Virus record (IMG/VR): IMGVR_UViG_3300042897_000994
Location: 62,001-126,000 of that record
Direction: 5' to 3' (one strand)
From: a virus
DNA length: 64,000 nucleotides
Shown here: positions 32,058 to 40,765 of the stretch, one piece after another
How the letters are laid out: the number at the start of each line of letters is the position of its first letter
Position numbering within the stretch: position 1 is the first letter of the stretch
Position numbers and translations under genes: made by a program
The notes under the pieces: model-generated
The model's database searches: none
Told to the model about the DNA's origin: nothing
The model's input: only the letters and a program-made list of their open reading frames with translations

Positions 32058-33998
32058 ATGGCTAAGGCGGTAGAACAGAAATATAGAAAACTTACAGACA
32101 TAGAGCACGTCCTCTTAAGGCCAGGTATGTATATCGGCTCGGTAAAACAACACGAGGGTGAAATTTATCTTTTAAATGAAAGTAGAAACTTTGAAACACA
32201 AAAAGTCAGTTACAATCCAGCTTTTTTAAAGATTTTTGATGAAATTATCTCTAACTCAGTAGATGAACATAAAAGAAATCCAAAGCTAAATCAGATTGAA
32301 GTTAAAGTAGACAGAGAAGGCGGTACTATCTCAATTACAGATAACGGAGGAATTCCGGTTCAAAAGCATAAGGAATATGATGAGTGGATTCCAGAATTGA
32401 TTTTTTCAAATCTGAAAACAGGATCAAACTTTGACGATTCAGAAGATAGGACAGTTGCTGGTACTAATGGAGTAGGGGCAACTCTTACAAATATCTTTTC
32501 TAATCATTTCAGAGTTTCAACTTGTGATGGTAGTAAAGAATATGTGCAAGATTTCTACGATAACATGCATCGCAGAAACGAACCTAAAGTTTCTAATAAG
32601 AAAAGAGGCTACACTGAAATATTTTATTCTCCTGATTTTTCCAGATTTTCTGGAATGGATGGAATTGATGAAATTTCATACCAATTAATGAGAAAACGAG
32701 CTTGCGATATTGCAGCATGTAACAACAAGCTCAAAATAACTTTCGACGGAGAAGTATTTCAATTTAAGTCTTTTAAAGAATATTCAGAAATGTATGTTTC
32801 TGAAATCTTCTATGAAGAATCAGAGAACTGGAAAATCGGAGTAGGTCATTCCGGGCAGGGATTTCAATCAGTATCATTCGTAAATTCAGTAGAAACAAAA
32901 GACGGAGGTACTCATGTTGAATATATCTTCTGGCAAATCTGTAATTCTTTAAGAGAAAAAATCAAAAAGAAGTATAAAGTTGAAGTAAAGCCTTCGGAGA
33001 TTAAGAATCACATGTTCTTGTTCATCGATTCTACCGTAATTAATAGTTCATTTTCATCTCAGACAAAGGAAAAGCTGATTACTGAATATAAAGAATTCGG
33101 AACTGAACATGCTGTTACAGAAGCCCTTGTCAAAAAGGTATTTACTTCTGAGGTTGTTAAGTCTCTTTTAGATTGGATAGAACAAAAACAGCTAGCAGAA
33201 GAAAGAAAACAACTCAGAGCTCTAAACAAAAATCTCGATAAAGCAAAAATCATCAAATTGATTGATGCTAAATCTAAAGACAGAGAAAAATGCACTCTTT
33301 CGATATTTGAAGGCGACTCTGCAAGTTCTGCATTTAGACAATATAGAAATCCGCAGTATCAAGGTGCATTTCCGCTACGAGGTAAGTTCATTAATGTAAT
33401 GGAAGTACCTAACACAAAGGTGATTCAAAACCAAGAAGTAAAGAATCTACTTGCTTCTATTGGTTTGAAAATGGGGGAATCTCCAAAGGATTTAAGATAT
33501 GGAAAGATTTTAATCTACACCGATCAAGATCATGATGGAATGAGTATTGCAGGTCTTTTAATGAATTTCTTTGCCAAATATTGGCCTGAACTTTTTGAAG
33601 AAGAAAGAATATGCAAAGTAGAAACTCCTCTACTAGTTGCTAAAAACAAAAAAGAGACCTTTAGTTTTTATACACAAGAAGAATTTGATACTTGGAGTAA
33701 AAAGACAAATACCAACTCCTGGGATATTGAATATAAAAAGGGTTTAGCTTCTTTGGAAAATGATGAATATGAAGAGATCATCAGAAACCCGAGATATTTC
33801 GTGGTAGAAAAAGGAAAGAATTTTAAAGGTGTATTTTCTACTTGGTTTGGTGGTGATTCTCAACCTAGAAAATATAAAATATTAGGAACTTCTCCCGAAC
33901 CTATCGAGGAATTAGAACCAGAGCCAACTCCTTCTAAGCCAAAGGCAGAGAAGAAAGAACCTGAAAAGAAAGAAAAGAAAAGCATTAGTTTATTTTGA
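32058..33998 (+). CDS. 39: type II DNA topoisomerase large subunit (gp39+gp60-like)
   Basis: ATPase/TOPRIM subunit. GHKL motifs: IFDEIISNSVDE, ITDNGGIPV and GTNGVGATLTN. The TOPRIM part has FEGDSASSAF and TDQDHDGM, then a region equivalent to T4 gp60, so the two T4 genes are one here (646 aa against 516 plus 160). The Pro/Glu/Lys-rich tail ends KKSISLF, one of four (S/A)LF C-termini in the window. Its stop overlaps the ATG of gp52 (TGATG), so the two subunits are translationally coupled. Confidence 0.95.
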   Translation: MAKAVEQKYRKLTDIEHVLLRPGMYIGSVKQHEGEIYLLNESRNFETQKVSYNPAFLKIFDEIISNSVDEHKRNPKLNQIEVKVDREGGTISITDNGGIPVQKHKEYDEWIPELIFSNLKTGSNFDDSEDRTVAGTNGVGATLTNIFSNHFRVSTCDGSKEYVQDFYDNMHRRNEPKVSNKKRGYTEIFYSPDFSRFSGMDGIDEISYQLMRKRACDIAACNNKLKITFDGEVFQFKSFKEYSEMYVSEIFYEESENWKIGVGHSGQGFQSVSFVNSVETKDGGTHVEYIFWQICNSLREKIKKKYKVEVKPSEIKNHMFLFIDSTVINSSFSSQTKEKLITEYKEFGTEHAVTEALVKKVFTSEVVKSLLDWIEQKQLAEERKQLRALNKNLDKAKIIKLIDAKSKDREKCTLSIFEGDSASSAFRQYRNPQYQGAFPLRGKFINVMEVPNTKVIQNQEVKNLLASIGLKMGESPKDLRYGKILIYTDQDHDGMSIAGLLMNFFAKYWPELFEEERICKVETPLLVAKNKKETFSFYTQEEFDTWSKKTNTNSWDIEYKKGLASLENDEYEEIIRNPRYFVVEKGKNFKGVFSTWFGGDSQPRKYKILGTSPEPIEELEPEPTPSKPKAEKKEPEKKEKKSISLF

Positions 33999-35362
33999 TG
34001 AAAAGAACAGTAGAAGATTTTTTCGATAGAGAATATTTAGATTACGCTAAATACGTAGTTGAAAGTCGAGCTATTCCCTCCGTGATAGATGGTCTAAAGC
34101 CATCGCAGAGAAAGATTATTTATGCAGCTAACCGGATTTGGAAAACAGGAAATGAAAAGCCTATGAAGCTTTTTCAATTGGCTGGTAATGTAGCTGCAAC
34201 TACAATGTATCACCACGGGAATGCATCATTGGAATCTGCTCTGGTAAACTTGGCACAAACCTTTAAAAATAGTATGCCACTCTTACACGGGATCGGTCAA
34301 TTTGGTTCTTTAAGAAGTCCAGAAGCTGGAGCTCCTAGATATATTGGTGCTAAACTACATCCTAATTTCAGACTTTTATATAAAGATTTTGAACTTTTAG
34401 AAAAAAGATATGAAGATGGAGAAGAAATAGAACCCCGTTTTTTTCTGCCGATCGTTCCTACTGTTCTTCTAAACGGAAGTTCGGGAATTGCAGTTGGATT
34501 TTCTACTAATATTTTTAATCGAAATCCTCTTGATATTATTCAAGCATGTCTTAGCGTTCTAGAAGGAAAGAAGTTAAAAGACTTACCTCCCTGGCGTTCT
34601 AATTTTAGAGGAACTTATGAAAAAGCCGAAGAAGGAGAAAGCACCTGGTATATCAAAGGTTCTTTTGAAGTTAAAAATACTACCACTGTAGAAATTACAG
34701 AACTTATTCCTAGCTTTACCTATGAGAAATACGAGAATCATCTTAATAATCTCTTAGAAAAACATATCATATCTAGTTATGAAGATAATTGTTCTAACGA
34801 TATAAATTACACTCTAAAGTTTAGCAGAGCAACTCTTCAAGAACTTATTGACAAGGGAAAACTTGCAGAAGTTCTTAAAATGCAAGAAAGAGATACCGAA
34901 AATCTTACAGTGATAGACGAACAAGGAAAGCTAAAAATCTTCAATAATGCAAAAGAGATAGTTTCTTATTTTGTTAATCTTAGATTGGGTTACTATCAGA
35001 AAAGAAAAGACTATTTTATAGAACAAATAGAAAGAGAACTTATGATTCTTTCTAATAGAGCTCGCTTCATTAAGGGTATTTTAGAAGAAAAGATCAAAGT
35101 TAATAAAGTAAAGAGAGAAGATCTTATAGCTACTTTAGAAAAAATGAAATTTGATAAAGTAGATGGAAGTTTTCAATATTTGATTGGAATGCCAATCTAC
35201 TCTCTAACTTTAGAAAAGTACGAAGAGCTTCTAAAACAAGTTACAGACAAAGAATCTGAACTTGAATTAATGAAAAAGTCTGATATTACTGAAATGTATA
35301 AAAAGGACTTGAAAGAACTTGAAAAGAAAATCAAAGAAACTTCTAATAACAATAACAAATGA
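33998..35362 (+). CDS. 52: type II DNA topoisomerase medium subunit, gp52-like
   Basis: DNA breakage-reunion subunit. SRAIPSVIDGLKPSQRKI, LHGIGQFGSLRSPEAGAPRYIG with catalytic Tyr115, and SSGIAVGFSTNIF are characteristic. 454 aa against 442 in T4. I choose ATG 33998 in the TGATG overlap rather than TTG 33995. The C-terminus is a Lys/Glu coiled coil ending in Asn repeats. Its stop overlaps the next ATG (AAATGA). Confidence 0.95.
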   Translation: MKRTVEDFFDREYLDYAKYVVESRAIPSVIDGLKPSQRKIIYAANRIWKTGNEKPMKLFQLAGNVAATTMYHHGNASLESALVNLAQTFKNSMPLLHGIGQFGSLRSPEAGAPRYIGAKLHPNFRLLYKDFELLEKRYEDGEEIEPRFFLPIVPTVLLNGSSGIAVGFSTNIFNRNPLDIIQACLSVLEGKKLKDLPPWRSNFRGTYEKAEEGESTWYIKGSFEVKNTTTVEITELIPSFTYEKYENHLNNLLEKHIISSYEDNCSNDINYTLKFSRATLQELIDKGKLAEVLKMQERDTENLTVIDEQGKLKIFNNAKEIVSYFVNLRLGYYQKRKDYFIEQIERELMILSNRARFIKGILEEKIKVNKVKREDLIATLEKMKFDKVDGSFQYLIGMPIYSLTLEKYEELLKQVTDKESELELMKKSDITEMYKKDLKELEKKIKETSNNNNK

Positions 35363-36432
35363 GCAAACTTGCTTTAACCTACGATGACATTCAGTTAGTA
35401 CCTGCACTATCTACAGTTGCATCTAGACAAAAAATAAAATTGCGTACTCTAGTGTCTAGAAGATACGGTATTTTGAATCCTTTCGTAGCTTCTCCGATGG
35501 ACACGGTTTGTGAAGAAGAAATGGCATTCAAGATGTTCTTAATGGGAGGTGTAGGATGCATTCATCGATTCATGTCGGTTGAAGATCAGATAAAAATAGT
35601 TCGTAGTTTGAACGGTAGAATCTATGGCGACGGTTTTGGAGGACCTTATGAGGATTGGGGAATTATGTTGGATGATTGGCACTCAGAAATTCCACACATC
35701 CCAATTATGGCTGCAATTGGAGTGATGGCTTCTGACGTAGAAAGAGCTAAGAAATTAGTAGAAGCAGGAGCAAATATTATTTTAATAGATGTTGCACACG
35801 GTCATCATCAAAATGTGATTGACATGATAAAAATATTAAAAGAAGCTCTACCTCAGCATGTAGACATTATTGCAGGTAATATTGCAACTGCTCAAGCTGC
35901 AATTGATTTAGAAGAAGCAGGAGCAGACGGTCTCAGAGTAGGTATAGGGGGAGGATCTCTCTGTACTACTCGAGTTAAGACCGGATTTGGTATTCCAAAC
36001 GTAACTTCAATTATGGAAATTGAAGCAGTTGCTAAAACTCCAATTATGGCAGATGGGGGAATCAGAAGCAGCGGAGATATTGCCAAAGCATTAGCAGTCG
36101 GTGCATCTTCGGTAATGTTAGGTTCGTTATTGTCTGGTACTGATGAAGCACCCGGGCAAATTATCGAAAAGCCTAATGGTTTATACAAGAGATATAGAGG
36201 AGCAGCTTCATTAGAAACAAAAACGGTTCACGGTCAAGCTCAACGAAACGTAGAAGGAGAATCTACGGTTGTTCCGTATAAGGGTGGTGTTAAATTTATT
36301 TTGAACGGACTTATTGATGGAGTTAAATCTGCACTTTCTTATGCAGGTTCAGAATCTTTAAAAACTTATAATCCAGAATTTGTACAAGTTACAAACGCTG
36401 GAGCAGCAGAAGCAAAACCACATTTACTATGA
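35359..36432 (+). CDS. IMP dehydrogenase / GMP reductase family enzyme (GuaC-like)
   Basis: TIM-barrel purine enzyme. LTYDDIQLVPALST at the start, NPFVASPMDTV, the phosphate-binding and catalytic loop GGGSLCTTR (Cys nucleophile), and MADGGIRSSGDIAKALA. No CBS domains. The segment after KRYRGAAS reads AQRNVEGE and then SYAG, closer to bacterial GMP reductases (KNVEG, SYAG) than to IMPDH, so GMP to IMP conversion is slightly favoured. It could rebalance the guanine/adenine pool for phage DNA synthesis. Coupled to gp52 by overlap. Confidence 0.85.
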   Translation: MSKLALTYDDIQLVPALSTVASRQKIKLRTLVSRRYGILNPFVASPMDTVCEEEMAFKMFLMGGVGCIHRFMSVEDQIKIVRSLNGRIYGDGFGGPYEDWGIMLDDWHSEIPHIPIMAAIGVMASDVERAKKLVEAGANIILIDVAHGHHQNVIDMIKILKEALPQHVDIIAGNIATAQAAIDLEEAGADGLRVGIGGGSLCTTRVKTGFGIPNVTSIMEIEAVAKTPIMADGGIRSSGDIAKALAVGASSVMLGSLLSGTDEAPGQIIEKPNGLYKRYRGAASLETKTVHGQAQRNVEGESTVVPYKGGVKFILNGLIDGVKSALSYAGSESLKTYNPEFVQVTNAGAAEAKPHLL

Positions 36433-36692
36433 TAGAAGTAGAATCAAGCACAATTAAAAAGATAGGATATAGTTATCCAGATAGAAAGCTTATTGTAGAG
36501 TTTAAGTCTGGTGGAATTTATCACTATAAAGATGTACCCGAAGAAGTTTTTGAAGAGTTAAAAACTTCTGAATCTATGGGAAAGTTTTTAAATGAAAATA
36601 TAAAGAAAAAATATGAATTCGAAGCTGTATATTTACCTGGACGACGTGAGGACTCCGAAGGATCCGAACTGGAAAGTAGTCCGAAATTATGA
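36429..36692 (+). CDS. KTSC-domain protein
   Basis: 87 aa. VESSTIKKIGYSYPDRKLIVEFKSGGIYHYKDVP, ending SMGKFLNENIKKKYEF, is the KTSC domain (core VEFKSGGIYHYKDVP), a small fold often found in phages and next to RNA/DNA processing genes. The role is unknown. The domain ends near residue 70; the remaining residues are Ser/Glu-rich and are encoded by DNA shared with the next gene in another frame. Confidence 0.8.
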   Translation: MIEVESSTIKKIGYSYPDRKLIVEFKSGGIYHYKDVPEEVFEELKTSESMGKFLNENIKKKYEFEAVYLPGRREDSEGSELESSPKL

Positions 36693-37071
36693 GGAATTTG
36701 TAGATCTAGTTTCTAAAACTGGACTAGAAAATATTGAAACAATATCCTTAGATCATGATCTAGGTCCTATAGCAATGTCAGAATATTTTAACAATGTTTC
36801 ACCTAATTACAAACTTGACTATAATAATCTTATAGAAGAAAAGACAGGATATGATTGTGCAAAATGGTTAGTTGATTATTATTATGAAAAATATGATAAA
36901 GAAGTTTCTAGAAATGAAAAAAGAAACTCCGGAATATTATTCCCTCGGATTTACACTCATTCTGCTAATCCGATTGGTTCTGCTAATATCATGGGATATG
37001 TAAATAATTTTTTAATGAATGAAGCTCAACCACAAGATTGTGTTAGAGTACAAATAGAACATACAGTATGA
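36613..37071 (+). CDS. cyclic-phosphate processing receiver-like protein (cPPRD-type)
   Basis: 152 aa. KLYIYLDDVRTPKDPNW at the start, TISLDHDLG in the middle and KTGYDCAKWLVDYY, then a late IYTHSANPIGSANIMGYVNN, match receiver-like domains of the cPPRD family (LYLDDVR, SLDHDLG, GYD). These are proposed to act on cyclic phosphates in RNA metabolism. The conserved start LYIYLDDVR requires ATG 36613, so the gene truly overlaps the KTSC gene by 80 nt in another frame. Confidence 0.75.
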   Translation: MNSKLYIYLDDVRTPKDPNWKVVRNYEEFVDLVSKTGLENIETISLDHDLGPIAMSEYFNNVSPNYKLDYNNLIEEKTGYDCAKWLVDYYYEKYDKEVSRNEKRNSGILFPRIYTHSANPIGSANIMGYVNNFLMNEAQPQDCVRVQIEHTV

Positions 37072-37286
37072 ACCTAGTATTTGAAGCTACATTATCTGCA
37101 CTAGAAACTCAGAGAAAAGAAGCGTTAGCAGAGCTTTCTGTATATTTTCTCAGAACTAATGAGTACGATAAATCCGCGATAATAGATGCAGTTAAAAAAT
37201 TAAATGAAGCTGAAAGCTGTATCGAAACCTTGATGAAAAATTTCATAGAAGAAAATAATGAGCAACAGGATAATATTAGTGGGTAA
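37068..37286 (+). CDS. small helical protein, function unknown
   Basis: 72 aa, predicted two-helix hairpin (LETQRKEALAELSVYF and IIDAVKKLNEAESCIETLMKNF). Overlaps both neighbours (ATGA with the upstream gene; 29 nt with the kinase), so it is translated within the nucleotide block. No motif was recognised. Confidence 0.55.
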   Translation: MNLVFEATLSALETQRKEALAELSVYFLRTNEYDKSAIIDAVKKLNEAESCIETLMKNFIEENNEQQDNISG

Positions 37287-37743
37287 GGCCGGGAGCGGTA
37301 AGGACCACATCAGAAAAAAATTCCAAAGGAGAGGCTTCGAGTATGCGATTTCATATACTACGAGGCCTCCTCGTGAAGGAGAAGTAGATGGTAAAGATTA
37401 CTATTTTCTAAGTGATGAAGAGTTCACAGAGATGCAGAAAAATGATCTATGGTATGAGTGGGTTGAATTCAATGGTTGGAGATATGGAACCACGAAAGAG
37501 CAATTCTATTCAGAAAAGCCAATGGTCTTTATTATGACTCCAGTAGGTCTTTCTCATGTAAAGGGTGAAGACAGAGAATCAAGCTTGGTAATTTATTTGG
37601 ATATTGATAGACTTACGAGAATCAGAAGACTAGATGCCCGAAATATGCCAGGAGATTCAGTTTGGAGAAGAGTACAAGCTGATAGCGAAGACTTTAAAAA
37701 CTTTAATAACTTTGATATTGTGATTAAAAACTCAGATTTTTAG
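37258..37743 (+). CDS. guanylate kinase-like (d)NMP kinase
   Basis: P-loop GKAGSGKD at residues 9-16 directly after the first strand, and the guanylate-kinase signature SYTTRPPREGEVDGKDYYFLS (quoted core TTRPPREGEVDGKDYYF), then GTTKEQF. 161 aa, shorter than cellular Gmk (about 200) through a reduced lid region. Likely phosphorylates dGMP/GMP, parallel to T4 gene 1 dNMP kinase. It overlaps the previous gene by 29 nt; the ATG must be this one because the P-loop begins nine residues later. Confidence 0.88.
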   Translation: MSNRIILVGKAGSGKDHIRKKFQRRGFEYAISYTTRPPREGEVDGKDYYFLSDEEFTEMQKNDLWYEWVEFNGWRYGTTKEQFYSEKPMVFIMTPVGLSHVKGEDRESSLVIYLDIDRLTRIRRLDARNMPGDSVWRRVQADSEDFKNFNNFDIVIKNSDF

Positions 37744-38129
37744 TGTTCACAATAGAAAATATCAAAGACAAAGATCTACTAAATAGAATAGTAGATGAAG
37801 AAACCGATCAAATATTCAAAAGACCGGGCAGAAGAGGCAGAAGCTATGATGAATTAAGAGCTTCAGTTTTGCAGGGTAAGGTTGCAGAACTTTACTTAGT
37901 CGAAACTGGAAAATATAAATTCTGCGATCTTAAATATCATGATCTCTATAATCAAAAGAAACAGATTATAGAAGTTAAAGCTTATTCTTCTACTGAAATT
38001 CTCCCACCCTTCGTAATCAAAGATATCAGAAAGATTCAATCTTTAGATTGGAACAAATCTGATTGGTATTACTACTTTGGAGTTTTCGAAGGAGTGTACA
38101 CTCTACATCAAAGAATAAAACTAAAGTAA
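37743..38129 (+). CDS. putative PD-(D/E)XK nuclease-like protein
   Basis: 128 aa from GTG 37743, overlapping the previous stop by one base. The order GRSYDELRASVLQGKVAELYL, KYHDLYN and QIIEVKAYSS suggests a restriction-endonuclease-like core (Glu in AELYL, Asp in KYHDL, E-x-K in EVKAY). Similar small proteins occur in T4-like phages. Substrate unknown. A fold prediction would decide. Confidence 0.5.
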   Translation: MFTIENIKDKDLLNRIVDEETDQIFKRPGRRGRSYDELRASVLQGKVAELYLVETGKYKFCDLKYHDLYNQKKQIIEVKAYSSTEILPPFVIKDIRKIQSLDWNKSDWYYYFGVFEGVYTLHQRIKLK

Positions 38130-38135
38130 AAACAA

Positions 38136-38160
38136 TTGTAAAAAAACTGATATAACAAAT
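38136..38160 (+). promoter_or_regulatory. candidate promoter before the thymidylate kinase-like gene
   Basis: TTGTA at 38136-38140, then TATAAC at 38151-38156, immediately before the ATG at 38161. Weak match to a host-type promoter with almost no leader. Confidence 0.25.
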
Positions 38161-38730
38161 ATGCAAAAATATATTATCTTTGAAGGTCTAGATCGTTGTG
38201 GTAAAGACACTCAAGTTGGATTAGTACAAAAGTCTTTTTCGGATGAGACTTTTCATGTCTTCCATTATAGCAAAATCCCACTAGAAACTCCAGAACAAAA
38301 CAGAGAATATAGTGAAAGAATGTATAGAGATATGTTCAATGTGATGATAGAGAATAAAGGTGAAAATAGAAATTTTATCTTCAATCGATCTCATCTCGGA
38401 GAATCTGTATATGCTCCTCTATATAGAAATTATTTAGGTGATTATGTTTTTAAGATTGAAGAAGAATATATCGAAGATCTAAAATCTAATCTTTATCTTG
38501 TAGTTTTGGTAAATGAACCTTCTATCTTAATCAGTAGAGAAGATGGAGATTCTTTAAGCAAAGGCGAAGAAGATATTGCTAAAGAAAAACAAATGTTTGA
38601 AAGAGCTTATTTTGAAAGCAAAATTCAAAATAAAATCTTGATCGACTGTGGAGTAGATAGCCCAACAGAAATTGCACAAATTATTAAAGACTTTATTTTA
38701 GATTCAGAAAATGAAAATATACCAGGGTAA
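38161..38730 (+). CDS. thymidylate kinase-like dNMP kinase
   Basis: P-loop FEGLDRCGKDTQ (residues 7-18) and the FNRSHLGESVYAPLYR segment corresponding to the DR(Y/H)-x-x-S motif of TMP kinases. 189 aa. A LID-like region with RED appears later. Likely makes dTDP or a modified dCMP diphosphate. Its C-terminus overlaps the following thymidylate-synthase-family gene by 20 nt. Confidence 0.85.
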   Translation: MQKYIIFEGLDRCGKDTQVGLVQKSFSDETFHVFHYSKIPLETPEQNREYSERMYRDMFNVMIENKGENRNFIFNRSHLGESVYAPLYRNYLGDYVFKIEEEYIEDLKSNLYLVVLVNEPSILISREDGDSLSKGEEDIAKEKQMFERAYFESKIQNKILIDCGVDSPTEIAQIIKDFILDSENENIPG

Positions 38731-39583
38731 TTCTTTCGCATCTGTATACAGAGATCTTCTGAACGATCTTTTAAATTCTCCTGAATATACATGTTCGCCT
38801 AGGGGAATGGAAATAAGAGAAATTACAGACTGTGCTCTAGTAATTGAAAATCCTGTCTTTGCAATGTATGAAAATGAGAGAAGATCTACTCAAGAAAAAT
38901 ATATTGCTGCAGAGTTTTTATGGTACTTTGCTGGTAGAAATGATTTAAGTTTTATCGAAAGATTCGCAAAGTTCTGGCAACATGTTGCAAATGAAGATGG
39001 AACTTTAAATTCTGCTTATGGAAATTTAATTTTCACAAAAAAGAATGAGCATAACATTTCACAGTGGGAATGGGCTTATAATTCATTAGTCGAAGATAAA
39101 GATACTCGTCAGGCAATTATGCATTTTAATATGCCTGAACACCAAAGACGTGGAAATAAAGATTTTGTTTGTACTCTAACTGGAATTTTTCAGATCAGAG
39201 AAAATAAATTGAATTTTACTGTGAACATGCGAAGTAATGATGCCATCTTAGGAACTCCTACAGATATTCCTTTCTTCTGTGTTTTGCAGATCCAAATGTT
39301 AGAACTTTTAAAGTCTACATATCCAGATTTAGAACTCGGTACATATACACATTTTGCGCATTCTCTTCATATTTATGAAAGACATTTTCAACTGGTTGAA
39401 GAAATGTTAAAAGATGACAATTTTATTGCAAAAGATTTACCAAAAATCGATCAGACCCTGATATATAGATCAGGGAAACCCAACGAAAAAGTATTGGAAA
39501 TGATTGATAAAATTGAAAAAGGCGAATCTGATGTAGAAGCAACAGGTGAAATTTTTAAATGGATTTATCAGAACATTTTCTGA
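38711..39583 (+). CDS. thymidylate synthase family enzyme, possible dCMP (hydroxy)methylase
   Basis: Folate-dependent pyrimidine methylase fold. Phosphate-binding DTRQA (Arg133), catalytic Cys154 in DFVCTLTGIFQIR, and NMRSNDAILGTPTDIPFF. In thymidylate synthases the last motif is LG-x-PFNI, with Asn recognising the uracil ring; here the position is Asp185 (TPTDI). Asn to Asp at this place is the known change in dCMP hydroxymethylases such as T4 gp42. Together with two neighbouring clamp-tagged glycosyltransferases, I infer dCMP as substrate. Ordinary thymidylate synthesis cannot be excluded. 290 aa. Confidence 0.85.
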   Translation: MKIYQGNSFASVYRDLLNDLLNSPEYTCSPRGMEIREITDCALVIENPVFAMYENERRSTQEKYIAAEFLWYFAGRNDLSFIERFAKFWQHVANEDGTLNSAYGNLIFTKKNEHNISQWEWAYNSLVEDKDTRQAIMHFNMPEHQRRGNKDFVCTLTGIFQIRENKLNFTVNMRSNDAILGTPTDIPFFCVLQIQMLELLKSTYPDLELGTYTHFAHSLHIYERHFQLVEEMLKDDNFIAKDLPKIDQTLIYRSGKPNEKVLEMIDKIEKGESDVEATGEIFKWIYQNIF

Positions 39584-39610
39584 TATCAATAAAAAAGATT
39601 ATAATTTAAT

Positions 39611-40765
39611 ATGAACGTTACGAAATTTGAAAAGCCAGACACTTCCGTGAAATCGGTATATGTGTACTATTTTGGCAAGTATCCGAAGAAAACAAAACCA
39701 GCTAAAGATGTAACTTTACCTATCAGGCTTTGGCCAGAAGCTAAATTTTATATTAGATGTAATACTAAAGGAGGAATCGGAAAGAATAATCTGGAATATT
39801 TCTCTAATCTTTACAACGGAACTCAATTTGAGTTAGTAGAAGAAACTCTCGATCAAGTAGTAGATGCAGAAATGCTCTTTATCCATCATGAAAATTATAA
39901 TGCATTTGGTGGAGTAGTTCGAGAATGCTGTATTCATTTTGCTCAAATTCTAGGGAAATGGACGAAAAAGGCAACAGTTTTCTACAATGATGAATTATTC
40001 TCTGGTTTCTATGATATTAGGGATTGGTTAGAATCAAGATCAACAAATGAAAACTTCTTGAAAAATAATCCTCAAATTTTAGAAAGAGTTCCAAGAAGCG
40101 AAAATTGGGAAAATGTTACTCTGCTCATGAATGAAAATAAAATCACAGACTGGGCTGATGTACATGTAAAAGACACTCTAACCGATAGAATTGAAGTTTC
40201 TTATCTATCAGATATTATTTTATATGATCTTCCTACCTCGGGAATGAAATATAAAAATAGTTATGAAAAGAAGGGAGTTTATGTTCCTCTGTTTACAGCA
40301 GAAAGAATTTCAGTTTGTAACAAACTTTTCAATGGAAATGTAGAGATTACTTTTGCTGGATCTCGTTCAGATGAATTAAAAGAAAATATTGCAGGCGATG
40401 GAAAATACATTCAGAATTTTGAATTACCTGCATTCTTGAAAAAATTCGATTGGACTATTTATATCGGAAAGGGAAAGCAGTCTTCATATCTAGGAGCTAC
40501 TTTTTACGAACCTCTATTAAAAGGTCTTCCTGTTTTTGTATGGACTGAAACCGACAAACAAAAGAAAGTTTTTGGTGATATCGATTGTTATTTCTCAACT
40601 GAAGATCAATTACAAAAGCTTGTTGAAAAGTGGGATATGAAAGAACTTTACAAAACTCAAGTAGTACATATCTTCGGAAATGAACCTGAAGAAACTGGAG
40701 AATTTGAAAGTGTACAAGCTACAGAAATTCCAAAAGAAAAGCCTAAAGTAATTGCACTATTCTAA
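39611..40765 (+). CDS. putative DNA glycosyltransferase (GT-B type) with C-terminal clamp motif
   Basis: 384 aa. The pattern MLFIHHENYNAFGGVV...KKATVFYNDELF resembles T4 beta-glucosyltransferase (LIVVNSSINFFGG...KIYYLFTDIRL), and VEITFAGSRSDELKEN, then an YLGATFYEPLLKGLPVFV segment, fits the second Rossmann domain of GT-B enzymes. The C-terminus is KVIALF after a Pro/Glu-rich linker, as in the next gene, RNase H (SDSLF) and gp39 (SISLF). Next to a dCMP-hydroxymethylase-like gene, a role in DNA base glycosylation is inferred. Candidate TATAATTTAATATGAAC promoter directly before the ATG. Confidence 0.5.
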   Translation: MNVTKFEKPDTSVKSVYVYYFGKYPKKTKPAKDVTLPIRLWPEAKFYIRCNTKGGIGKNNLEYFSNLYNGTQFELVEETLDQVVDAEMLFIHHENYNAFGGVVRECCIHFAQILGKWTKKATVFYNDELFSGFYDIRDWLESRSTNENFLKNNPQILERVPRSENWENVTLLMNENKITDWADVHVKDTLTDRIEVSYLSDIILYDLPTSGMKYKNSYEKKGVYVPLFTAERISVCNKLFNGNVEITFAGSRSDELKENIAGDGKYIQNFELPAFLKKFDWTIYIGKGKQSSYLGATFYEPLLKGLPVFVWTETDKQKKVFGDIDCYFSTEDQLQKLVEKWDMKELYKTQVVHIFGNEPEETGEFESVQATEIPKEKPKVIALF

